Shown: one piece after another, positions 45,742 through 53,204 of the stretch | Layout of the letters: the number at the start of each line of letters is the position of its first letter | Position numbering within the stretch: position 1 is the first letter of the stretch | Origin: Spirosomataceae bacterium TFI 002 | Lineage (GTDB): Bacteria > Bacteroidota > Bacteroidia > Cytophagales > Spirosomataceae | Direction of reading: 5' to 3' | Assembly: GCA_900230115.1 (NCBI GenBank) | Contig: LT907983.1 | Coordinates: 5,068,774-5,132,773, forward strand | DNA: 64,000 bases | Notes under the pieces: model-generated | Databases searched by the model: none | What the model was told of the DNA's origin: nothing | Seen by the model: the letters and a program-made list of their open reading frames with translations, nothing else | Made by a program: the position numbers and the translations under genes

Positions 45742-47427
45742 TTAGTCCAAGAATCTCCATTCAGATTTTCTGTCTTTGGAAACTTCTTCGTTAAGCAAGA
45801 TTGCTCTTACCATTTCTACAGGAATAGCATTGTTTTGCATGATGATATCGTGGAAAGCTTTTTCGCTCATTTTACCTGTATCTACCAATTGTTTTTTTAG
45901 GTTATAAAACTGCAGCCCACCCATCATGTAAGCGATTTGGTATAAGGGGCCATATCCTCCCGTAAAGGAACGTCTAACCTCTGCTTCTGCATTTGCTCTT
46001 TCATGGCCAACTTTATTTACCAAAAGATCAATACATTCTTGAGGAGTCATTTTTTCTAAATGATAATTAAGAGAAAAAATTATACGTGCACAGCGGTGCA
46101 TTCTCCAAAAAAGCATTCCAATTTTATCTTCGGGAGATTGTGAAAAACCTTTATCCCAAAGGTTCAATTCCCAGTACAACGCCCAACCTTCCATCCAAAA
46201 TGGAGTATAAAATCCTTGTCTATAGGTTTTATTCCTTTTATTCATGAATTGCTGTAAATGATGGCCGGGAATGAGCTCATGTTGAATTGTTGCATGCGAA
46301 AAGTGTGGATTATTTCCTCTCATGCTCATCATTTTGTCTTCATGCTCCATTTCGTCAGTTGGATATGCGACTTGTATAACTTCACCACCCAAGAAAAAAG
46401 GACTTACTTTCTGCCTTTCAGCAGAGATCATAATTGTTCTAAAAGACTCAATCGCAAGGGGGGGAATAGTAATGAGGTCTCTTTCTTGAAGAAAACCAAT
46501 GGCCTCATGAGCGAACTTATTTACGTCTTCTTGCCATTGTCCAGGTGGAACGTAAGTATTTTTAACGTGTTCCAATGCTTTCTTCCAATCTTTACCGTAG
46601 CCAAGTTCCTCGCTTGCTTTAAGCATTTCTTTTTCACACCAAGCAAATTGCTTGTTGGCTTCAGTAATGAGTTCCTCAGGGGTATAGGGAATAAACTCAT
46701 ATTCAAGCTCCTTTAATATGGCTTTTCTTCCAATTGGCTTTCCTATTATGCCGCTTCCGTCGTCTTTTACTAGTGTGTTTTCAAAGTGATCCTTTAAGAA
46801 TTTTTCGTATTCCTCTAGCGTTTTCATGAGCTTGTTAAATGGTGTTTTTACCCACCACATGAAACTAGGATTGTAGCCATCATAAAAGAGGAAAGCCTCT
46901 TTACTTGATTTCTTTAGAGCTGCAATTGTGTTAGAAGCAAGTTCTGCTTTTTGCCAGCTATTGTATTTTTTTGCCTTCTTATGCTCCTCAAATTGTTTGC
47001 GAACTCGTATTTCGGCTTCATGGAAGTCGGCAGCCAGTTTTTCTGAGTTAGGATTTTTACCCGCACTTCTTTCTTTTACAAAATCATACAAAACACCTAA
47101 TTGATTAGAAACATCTTTTACTTCATTAAAAAGGGCGTAATCTATGGAATGTTGATTTTGATTTTTCTCAATTAAGTTTCGAAGTAGAACGAAATCAACT
47201 TTTTGGCTTTGTTGTAGTTTATCAAAATCGAGTGAATTTAAAGAAGACAACCAATCTGCATAAAAAACTTGCATTCTATCAAATGCCTCTTGTGATAAGT
47301 GATTGTTGTACTTTCTTTCCAGAGCACCTTTATCCGCCCGATAGGTATCTATTAAGTCAGGAAGGCTTTGCCCAAAAGAACTTGAAAATGTAATAAGAAA
47401 TAATGCAAATAATAGAATTCTATTCAT
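45742..47427 (-). CDS. DUF885-family putative metallopeptidase
   Basis: The 561-residue protein has a signal peptide (1-19) and matches the DUF885 family, with H-A-T-I-Q-H-E-L-I-P-G-H-H-L-Q near 385 as the metal-binding motif and ARIIFSLNYHLEKMTPQECIDLLVNKVGHERANAEAEVRR (read as pieces) near the end. Family members are thought to be exported zinc peptidases. It overlaps the FG-GAP gene by 8 bp and abuts the ceramidase-like gene, so the three form one transcription unit. Confidence 0.87.
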   Translation of the reverse strand: MNRILLFALFLITFSSSFGQSLPDLIDTYRADKGALERKYNNHLSQEAFDRMQVFYADWLSSLNSLDFDKLQQSQKVDFVLLRNLIEKNQNQHSIDYALFNEVKDVSNQLGVLYDFVKERSAGKNPNSEKLAADFHEAEIRVRKQFEEHKKAKKYNSWQKAELASNTIAALKKSSKEAFLFYDGYNPSFMWWVKTPFNKLMKTLEEYEKFLKDHFENTLVKDDGSGIIGKPIGRKAILKELEYEFIPYTPEELITEANKQFAWCEKEMLKASEELGYGKDWKKALEHVKNTYVPPGQWQEDVNKFAHEAIGFLQERDLITIPPLAIESFRTIMISAERQKVSPFFLGGEVIQVAYPTDEMEHEDKMMSMRGNNPHFSHATIQHELIPGHHLQQFMNKRNKTYRQGFYTPFWMEGWALYWELNLWDKGFSQSPEDKIGMLFWRMHRCARIIFSLNYHLEKMTPQECIDLLVNKVGHERANAEAEVRRSFTGGYGPLYQIAYMMGGLQFYNLKKQLVDTGKMSEKAFHDIIMQNNAIPVEMVRAILLNEEVSKDRKSEWRFLD

Positions 47428-48535
47428 TGTAAAATATAGTTAATCCGTCTTTTCCAGCAAAAATTAAGTCCTTTTTACCGTTACCTAATAAGTCAGCAAT
47501 GGCAAATGTTGTTCCTGTACCTTTTCCAATACCGGGAGCTCCGTAGGTAATCGTATTTTTTATAAATGTTCCGTTTTCTATTTTGTAATAATACAAACCT
47601 AGATCTTCCAACCCACCTGGATCTTTCCCATTATGGGCTCTGTACCTTTTGCCAGTAATGAGCTCTTGTTTGCCGTCATTGTTGAGGTCGGCAAGTTCCA
47701 TCGTGTGATACTGCGAAGCCTCATTGTCAATAATGTGTTTTTTCCATTTCTTTCCTTCTAGTTGCTCGTACCAATGTAGCCCATATGCATGTCCTTGGCC
47801 AACAATGAGATCGTTTTTTCCATCTAAATTAACATCATGGACTAATATTGGAACGCTGGCCGTTTCTAGGTCAAACTCTTCATGCAAAATCCAGTTTCCA
47901 GCTGATCCAGGATTTTGGAGCCAGCCTTTTGTTACGATGATATCCACATTTCCGTCGTTGTTAATATCTCCAAAACCAATTCCATGTCCTTGAGAAGGAG
48001 CCACATCAAATTGTTTAAATTCTCCGCTTTCAATTTTGAAATACTTTAACGGTTTGTTGGGGTTATTGGGGATTACTTCAATGATTCCATCTCCATCCAA
48101 GTCATAGGCTCTCATACATTCAATGTTGCCAGTATTGACAACATCATGCCTGATCCAAGTTTGATCTTTTTTATCACCCGGATTTTGATGCCAACGAATA
48201 GTAGCTTCAAACCATCCACCGGTTATAAAGTCCATGAATCCGTCTTGATTTACATCAAATGGTATAGTAGAAAAATCGTCATAATATTCACCATGACGTT
48301 TCTGATCACCAATAGAGTATCTTTTACGAAAGTTATTTAGCTTAAGCCCGTTGTTTTCGTACCAAAAGTCCCCAGAAACCAGATCAAGCAATCCATCATT
48401 ATTAACATCAATGGCTGCCACGGACTCGAAGCTTTCTGCTGCTACGAAATATGGAGAGAAGTTGATTTTTTGAGCATAACCGCTCGAAATTGCCACTAAA
48501 ATAAGTAGGAGCGAAGTAGTAAGTCTATTTTTCAT
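47420..48535 (-). CDS. Secreted FG-GAP/VCBS repeat protein
   Basis: With the ATG giving MKNRLTTSLLLILVAISSGYAQ the protein has 371 residues and a clean signal peptide. It is built of seven or so FG-GAP-like blades, each with a calcium-binding D-x-N/D-x-D-G-x-x-D loop (for example DVNNDGLLDLVSGDFW, DLDGDGIIEVI, DINNDGNVDIIV, DLNNDGKQELITG). This is a beta-propeller fold of the integrin alpha type, used for binding. Secreted or surface located. First gene of the operon with the DUF885 and ceramidase-like genes. Confidence 0.9.
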   Translation of the reverse strand: MKNRLTTSLLLILVAISSGYAQKINFSPYFVAAESFESVAAIDVNNDGLLDLVSGDFWYENNGLKLNNFRKRYSIGDQKRHGEYYDDFSTIPFDVNQDGFMDFITGGWFEATIRWHQNPGDKKDQTWIRHDVVNTGNIECMRAYDLDGDGIIEVIPNNPNKPLKYFKIESGEFKQFDVAPSQGHGIGFGDINNDGNVDIIVTKGWLQNPGSAGNWILHEEFDLETASVPILVHDVNLDGKNDLIVGQGHAYGLHWYEQLEGKKWKKHIIDNEASQYHTMELADLNNDGKQELITGKRYRAHNGKDPGGLEDLGLYYYKIENGTFIKNTITYGAPGIGKGTGTTFAIADLLGNGKKDLIFAGKDGLTIFYNE

Positions 48536-48681
48536 GTCTGGTATGTAATGAATAAACTTACACATTGTCATTCAAAACTCAGAGAAAAAACATCACAATG
48601 TTTATCATTAGAAAAATCATGAAAGCTCAATGATAGCTGCTCTGCATTTACTATTTTTGATACACCCTAAATATATTAAAA

Positions 48682-49608
48682 TTGAATAGAAGGAATGTCT
48701 TAAAGTCGTCGGCAGTGCTAGCAGGTTCATTATTAGTAAGTTCAAAAGCTATCGCTCAAGAAAAGAAAAACCACAACTTCACTTTTTGCTTGAATACGAG
48801 CACGATCATGAAACAAAAGATCGGCTTGGTGGAGGAAATAAAACTTGCCGCGGCTGTGGGTTATGATGGCATTGAGATATGGATGCGAACGCTGCAAGAG
48901 TATGTCGATAATGGAGGCAAACTTGCTGATATCAAAAAGCTCGCAAATGACTTAAACATCCGAATTGAAGATTCTATTGGTTTTGCAAAATGGGTGGTTG
49001 ACGACGAAACAGAACGAAAGGCAGCCATGGAACAACTAAAGGTTGAAATGGATATGCTTTCACAAATTGGTTGTAAGCGTATTGCTGCACCGCCTTTTGG
49101 TGCTACAAAAGTACCTGGACTGAATTTAAAAGAAGCAGCTGATAGGTTTGCTTTGGTTGCAGAACTTGGAAAGCAGATGGGTGTTTTACCCCAATTAGAA
49201 CTTTGGGGCTTTTCGGCAAACTTACATCTCTTTGGTGAAACGCTTTTTGTAGCGGCAGAGAGTGGCAGCCCAAGTGCAGTAATTTTACCTGATGTGTATC
49301 ATTTGTATAGAGGAGGATCTCCTTTCGAAAGCTTGGAAATGATAAATGGTAGCAAGATTGAAATGTTTCACATGAACGATTACCCTGCAGGAAAAGAGAG
49401 AGAATCAGTTACAGATGCCATGCGAGTAATGCCAGGCGATGGAGCAGCTCCAATGGACAGGATATTACAAATTCTAAATGCGAAAGGCCGAGAAATCGTA
49501 CTTTCACTTGAAATCTTTAACGAAGAATATTGGGCAATGGATGCTAAAAAAACTGCCGAGATCGGATTGGCAAAAATGAAAGCTTCGGTTACAAGAGCCA
49601 TCAAATAA
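48682..49608 (+). CDS. Exported sugar phosphate isomerase/epimerase-like protein (Tat-type signal)
   Basis: The 308-residue protein begins at a TTG codon; this start is supported by the Tat-like N-terminus MNRRNVLKSSAVLAGS and by the lack of any nearby in-frame ATG. The mature part is a xylose-isomerase-like TIM barrel of the AP-endonuclease-2 superfamily, with KLAAAVGYDGIEIWMRT, GCKRIAAPPFG, PQLELWGFS, a FHMNDYPAG metal-binding block and VLSLEIFNEEYW. The next gene, 1 bp later, encodes a Gfo/Idh dehydrogenase and a third gene another TIM-barrel isomerase, all with export signals, so sugar conversion occurs outside the cytoplasm. Confidence 0.87.
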   Translation: MNRRNVLKSSAVLAGSLLVSSKAIAQEKKNHNFTFCLNTSTIMKQKIGLVEEIKLAAAVGYDGIEIWMRTLQEYVDNGGKLADIKKLANDLNIRIEDSIGFAKWVVDDETERKAAMEQLKVEMDMLSQIGCKRIAAPPFGATKVPGLNLKEAADRFALVAELGKQMGVLPQLELWGFSANLHLFGETLFVAAESGSPSAVILPDVYHLYRGGSPFESLEMINGSKIEMFHMNDYPAGKERESVTDAMRVMPGDGAAPMDRILQILNAKGREIVLSLEIFNEEYWAMDAKKTAEIGLAKMKASVTRAIK

Positions 49609-49609
49609 T

Positions 49610-50695
49610 ATGATAAGATTACTTTTAATTTTCTTAGTCCTAATAGCAAACGCCCCTATTGTTTCTGCTCAGAAAAAAGTGGTAAGAATGGGAATTGCTG
49701 GAATGACGCACGATCATGTCCACCAAATTTTAAGAAACTTAAATCCTGATGGGGTGGAAGTTGTGGGCTTTGCAGAGCCAAATAAAGAATTGGCAATGAG
49801 GCATCTCAAAAACTATAAATTACCTCAAAGCCTCTGGTACCCATCCTTAGAAGCACTTATTAAAGCACAAAACCCTGAGGCTATTTGTGATTTCAGAAGT
49901 ATAAAGCAGCACTTAGAGACTGTACAAATATGTGCTCCTCGTAAAATTCATGTGATGGTAGAAAAACCATTAGCAAGAAACATGGCGGATGCCAATGAGA
50001 TGATTACGCTTGCAAAAAGCAACGGAATTGAATTGATTACAAACTATGAAACAACATGGTATGTAAGCAACCACAAGCTTTTTGAAATGGTGAATAGCGA
50101 TAATGCAATTGGTGAAATACGTAAAGTTGTAATTCATGATGGGCATAAAGGCCCCGTGGAAATTGGTTGTAGCAAAGAGTTTCTTTCTTGGCTTACTGAT
50201 CCAGATATGAATGGTGGCGGAGCAATTATTGACTTTGGTTGTTATGGTGCTGATTTAATGACATGGTTGATGCTAGGTGAGCGACCAATAAGCGTAACAG
50301 CTGTAACACAAACCAACAAACCAGAAGTATATCCAAAGGTGGATGACGAAGCAACTATCGTAGTTCAATATGCAAAGGCTCAGGCAATTATTCAAGCCTC
50401 GTGGAACTGGCCGTACGACAGAAAAGACATGGAAGTTTACGGGCAATCTGGAGCACTTTTCGCCGATAAAAAACCAGAAGTGCTGGTTAAAAGACAAAAT
50501 AGTCAAGAAGTGATTGAAGCTAAGGAATTATCTGGGAATATGAGCGATGCATTTACTTATTTTGCAGCTGTGATCAGGAAAGAAATTGACCCATCAATGC
50601 AACCTGGATCTTTAGAAATTAACAAAGTTGCAATGGAAATTCTAGATGCTGCAGTACAATCTTCCAAAACAGGAAAAACGATATTTTTAAAATAA
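49610..50695 (+). CDS. Exported Gfo/Idh/MocA-family oxidoreductase
   Basis: The 361-residue protein has a signal peptide (about 1-20) followed by a Rossmann fold (RMGIAGMTHDHVHQIL, then VEVVGFAEPNKELAM) and the E-K-P motif (HVMVEKPLARNMADA) that holds the catalytic lysine of this family. The C-terminal half is the typical beta-sheet domain with GGGAIIDFGCYGADLMTWL. It uses tightly bound NAD(P) to oxidise or reduce sugars; presence of a signal peptide points to periplasmic action. It overlaps no neighbours but sits 1 bp after one isomerase gene and 17 bp before another. Confidence 0.9.
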   Translation: MIRLLLIFLVLIANAPIVSAQKKVVRMGIAGMTHDHVHQILRNLNPDGVEVVGFAEPNKELAMRHLKNYKLPQSLWYPSLEALIKAQNPEAICDFRSIKQHLETVQICAPRKIHVMVEKPLARNMADANEMITLAKSNGIELITNYETTWYVSNHKLFEMVNSDNAIGEIRKVVIHDGHKGPVEIGCSKEFLSWLTDPDMNGGGAIIDFGCYGADLMTWLMLGERPISVTAVTQTNKPEVYPKVDDEATIVVQYAKAQAIIQASWNWPYDRKDMEVYGQSGALFADKKPEVLVKRQNSQEVIEAKELSGNMSDAFTYFAAVIRKEIDPSMQPGSLEINKVAMEILDAAVQSSKTGKTIFLK

Positions 50696-50712
50696 AATTC
50701 AACCAAATTAAA

Positions 50713-51558
50713 ATGAAGAAAACATACCTAATGACCCTATTGGCCTTATTTATTGGCCTGAACTCTTTTGCTCAAGGTTATGGAAGCCTTTTGAAAGAAA
50801 CACCCGGAGTAGTTTCATATACATATAGAACGCAATTGGCTAAGGATATGCCAGGCACACTGGACGAAATAAAAAGCCATGGGATTACGAACATGGAATT
50901 CTCAAACCTTTTTAAGCAAACTTCTCAATACATACGAGAGCAATTGGATATGCGAGGAATGAGATGTACCAGCTATGGTACAGGCTATAAAAACTTGGAA
51001 GAAGATATCGAAACGGTGATCAAAGATGCCAAAACACTTGGTGCAAAATTTGTTCGAATTGCATGGGTTCCTCACACAGGTCCTATGACAATTGAGCTAG
51101 CAGAGCAGACTGTTAAAGATTTCAATACTTTTGGAAAAAAACTTAAGGAAAATGGTCTTACTTTTTGCTATCATAATCATGGATATGAGTTTGCACCTTA
51201 CAAAAACGGCACATATTTCGACTACATTGTACAAAACACTAATCCAAAATATGTTTCCTTTGAAATGGATATCTTATGGGTATTTCATCCAGGACAAGAC
51301 CCAGCAGCTTTGTTGCTTAAATACCCAAAACGCTTTAAGCTAATGCATGTAAAAGACTTAAAGAAAGGTGTAGAAGGAGATTTGTCAGGCTCCACGCCGA
51401 TCACTAACGATGTAGCATTAGGAACAGGTCAATTAGACTTACCAGCGATTTTGAAAGCGGCAAAGAAGACTAAAATAGAGAATTTTTACATTGAGGATGA
51501 GAATCCAAAATCTCACGAACAAGTACCACAGAGTTTAGCTTACTTAAAGAGTTTGTAA
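50713..51558 (+). CDS. Exported sugar isomerase/epimerase-like TIM-barrel protein
   Basis: The 281-residue protein has a signal peptide (1-20) and a xylose-isomerase-like barrel: GITNMEFSNLFKQTS, LGAKFVRIAWVPH, LTFCYHNHGYEFAP with His/Glu metal ligands, YVSFEMDILWVFHPG, LMHVKDLKKG and FYIEDENPKS. Such proteins join Gfo/Idh dehydrogenases in handling keto-sugars and inositols. It is the third gene of the operon and is followed by a hairpin terminator. Confidence 0.88.
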   Translation: MKKTYLMTLLALFIGLNSFAQGYGSLLKETPGVVSYTYRTQLAKDMPGTLDEIKSHGITNMEFSNLFKQTSQYIREQLDMRGMRCTSYGTGYKNLEEDIETVIKDAKTLGAKFVRIAWVPHTGPMTIELAEQTVKDFNTFGKKLKENGLTFCYHNHGYEFAPYKNGTYFDYIVQNTNPKYVSFEMDILWVFHPGQDPAALLLKYPKRFKLMHVKDLKKGVEGDLSGSTPITNDVALGTGQLDLPAILKAAKKTKIENFYIEDENPKSHEQVPQSLAYLKSL

Positions 51559-51610
51559 GTTTTTTGATATTAACTAGAAAATAGTTATCTGTTAGATTAA
51601 CCATTTCCTG

Positions 51611-51657
51611 AACATCGTCGTAATTCCTTTTTTAGGAGTGCCGGCGATGTTTTTTTT
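51611..51657 (+). terminator. Rho-independent terminator after the sugar operon
   Basis: The arms AACATCGTCGTAATTCC and GGAGTGCCGGCGATGTT pair with a few mismatches or G-T pairs around a TTTTTTA loop, followed by eight T. It lies between the convergent ends of the isomerase gene and the response regulator gene. Confidence 0.8.
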
Positions 51658-51658
51658 A

Positions 51659-52288
51659 TCATGTATTGCTATTGAGGTAAATGGAAATAGCTTCTGCCTT
51701 GTTATTGGCATGTAGCTTTCTGTAGATCTTCTTTATGTGCGACCTTACTGTTTCCACCGAAATATTCAAAAGCTCTGCAATACTTTGATAGGTATTTCCG
51801 TCTACCAATAAGCCCATTATTTCCTTTTGTCGACCTTCAAGTTCGACATCAGGAAATTGACTTTTTTTGAAAAAATGGTTAGCTATTTCTTTTGCAATTT
51901 GAGGAGACATATAAGAACCTCCATTGGCAACAACTTTTATCCCTTCTAATATTGAAAGTAGACCTGCTCTTTTACTGATATAAGAACTTGCTCCATTACA
52001 TAGAGCTTTGAGTATTTTATCCTCTTCCTCATAAGTCGTTAACATTATAATATCGAGGTCTATATACTTGTTTTTAATCAATGGCAAAGCGTTAATTCCG
52101 CATAAACCAGGCAAGCCGACATCTAATAATAAGATTTGGGGCAATGAGGAGAATTCGTAGGCTAAGAACTCTTCAGCTGAGCCAAATGCATGATTTACTG
52201 CAAAGTTTTCTTGTAGATTGATAAACTCGGAGATGGTATCTCTTACTATTGGGTCATCATCTACCATACATAAGTTGATCTTATTCAT
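51659..52288 (-). CDS. NarL/FixJ-family response regulator (orphan)
   Basis: The 209-residue protein has a receiver domain with D10-D11-D12 and probable phosphoacceptor D56 in ILLLDVGLPGLCG. The LuxR helix-turn-helix is at the C-terminus (LEGRQKEIMGLLVDGNTYQSIAELLNISVETVRSHI as two pieces). No matching histidine kinase is next to it. The hybrid sensor 900 bp away has its own receiver, so pairing with it is uncertain. Confidence 0.93.
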   Translation of the reverse strand: MNKINLCMVDDDPIVRDTISEFINLQENFAVNHAFGSAEEFLAYEFSSLPQILLLDVGLPGLCGINALPLIKNKYIDLDIIMLTTYEEEDKILKALCNGASSYISKRAGLLSILEGIKVVANGGSYMSPQIAKEIANHFFKKSQFPDVELEGRQKEIMGLLVDGNTYQSIAELLNISVETVRSHIKKIYRKLHANNKAEAISIYLNSNT

Positions 52289-52617
52289 GGTAAAAGGGGG
52301 AATAAGTAAATATACTAAAAGTTAAGAACAACTAATGCAAAAAAAAGCTTTTGGCAGTATTTGATTTATAATTTAAGATTGGCAATTACCAATGAGTAAT
52401 ATTCAATAACCCAAAAGCAATGTCCCCTGTGCTAAGATGTTTGGTTATGATTCTTATTTTATTAAATACCTTGTATTTACAACGCCATAAGAAAACTAAA
52501 CTAACACTAATTCCACCTTGAAAAAAAATCCTTTTAATCTCAATTTATTATATTGGATTCGGTTGTGCTATTTGCCTTAATACTGACTGAACACGTCTAA
52601 AAAGTCCTTAAAACAAC
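52289..52617. other. AT-rich intergenic region upstream of truncated LamG gene
   Basis: No gene or strong hairpin is visible in this divergent gap. It must hold the promoter of the response regulator gene; the conserved promoter box of the LamG gene begins at its right end. Confidence 0.4.
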
Positions 52618-52666
52618 AAAATGTTACTTTTGTGCTAGTATTTGTATCAAAAGTCCAGATGATTTG
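52618..52666 (+). promoter_or_regulatory. TGTTACTTTTGTGCTAG promoter box, copy 1
   Basis: The box has ACTTTTG (52626) and CAAAAGT (52648) as inverted half-sites 22 bp apart, GTCCAGAT, and ATGATTTG as probable -7. It is nearly identical to copies at 55954 and 59208. The leader from here to the ATG, including ATTGAGGAAATTT and TATTAAAACCTTTA, is also shared with copy 3. Confidence 0.65.
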
Positions 52667-52706
52667 CTTAGGAATTGAGGAAATTTGAGGTATTAAAACC
52701 TTTAAC

Positions 52707-53078
52707 ATGAAAAATTTACTACTGCTCGTTTTCACTTTAAGTTACACCCAGCTAGTTATTTGTACCAAATCACACGGGAGGTTTACCTTTAAAGGTGATT
52801 TAGAGATTGAAAATAGTACTCTTTTAAAATCTCGAGTTGATATTAGTAAGTATTTACTCAAAGTTTCTAAACCTGCAGTATCTCTTTCAAAGGGAATGAA
52901 GACCCATATTGCACAAGGCTTGGCAATGACTTCAGCTAATGCTACTCGTGCAGCTATTGACTTAGATGGCGTCGATGATTTCTTGCAAATTCCGGCTTCG
53001 GTAGGTAATTTTAATTACAACAAAGACTTCACTTTATCCCTATGGGTGAAAATCCCGTCGGCCATTAAGTATAAGTGA
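52707..53078 (+). pseudogene. Truncated LamG/concanavalin-like secreted protein
   Basis: The frame encodes 123 residues: a signal peptide, a linker, then the start of a LamG-type domain (AAIDLDGVDDFLQIP...FTLSLWVKIP) that normally runs about 150 residues more. A TGA stop ends it after the first two strands, and the following bases do not continue the domain in another frame. I read it as a remnant left by a deletion, still carrying an intact promoter of the 52.6/56.0/59.2 kb family. A short expressed protein is possible but unlikely to fold. Confidence 0.7.
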
Positions 53079-53204
53079 AATTAAAAATGGAGTTTAAAAT
53101 TTACGCTTTCATTCAATAAAAAATCAATTTAAGAATTGTTTTTTTACACTGTAAAAACCGTATTTGAATTAGAACGATTTAAAAATCCCACAAAAAAAGA
53201 TAAA

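Noticed and set aside
46258-46716. 152-codon frame antisense to the DUF885 gene
   Set aside because: The DUF885 motif on the opposite strand is intact and there is no motif in the antisense product.
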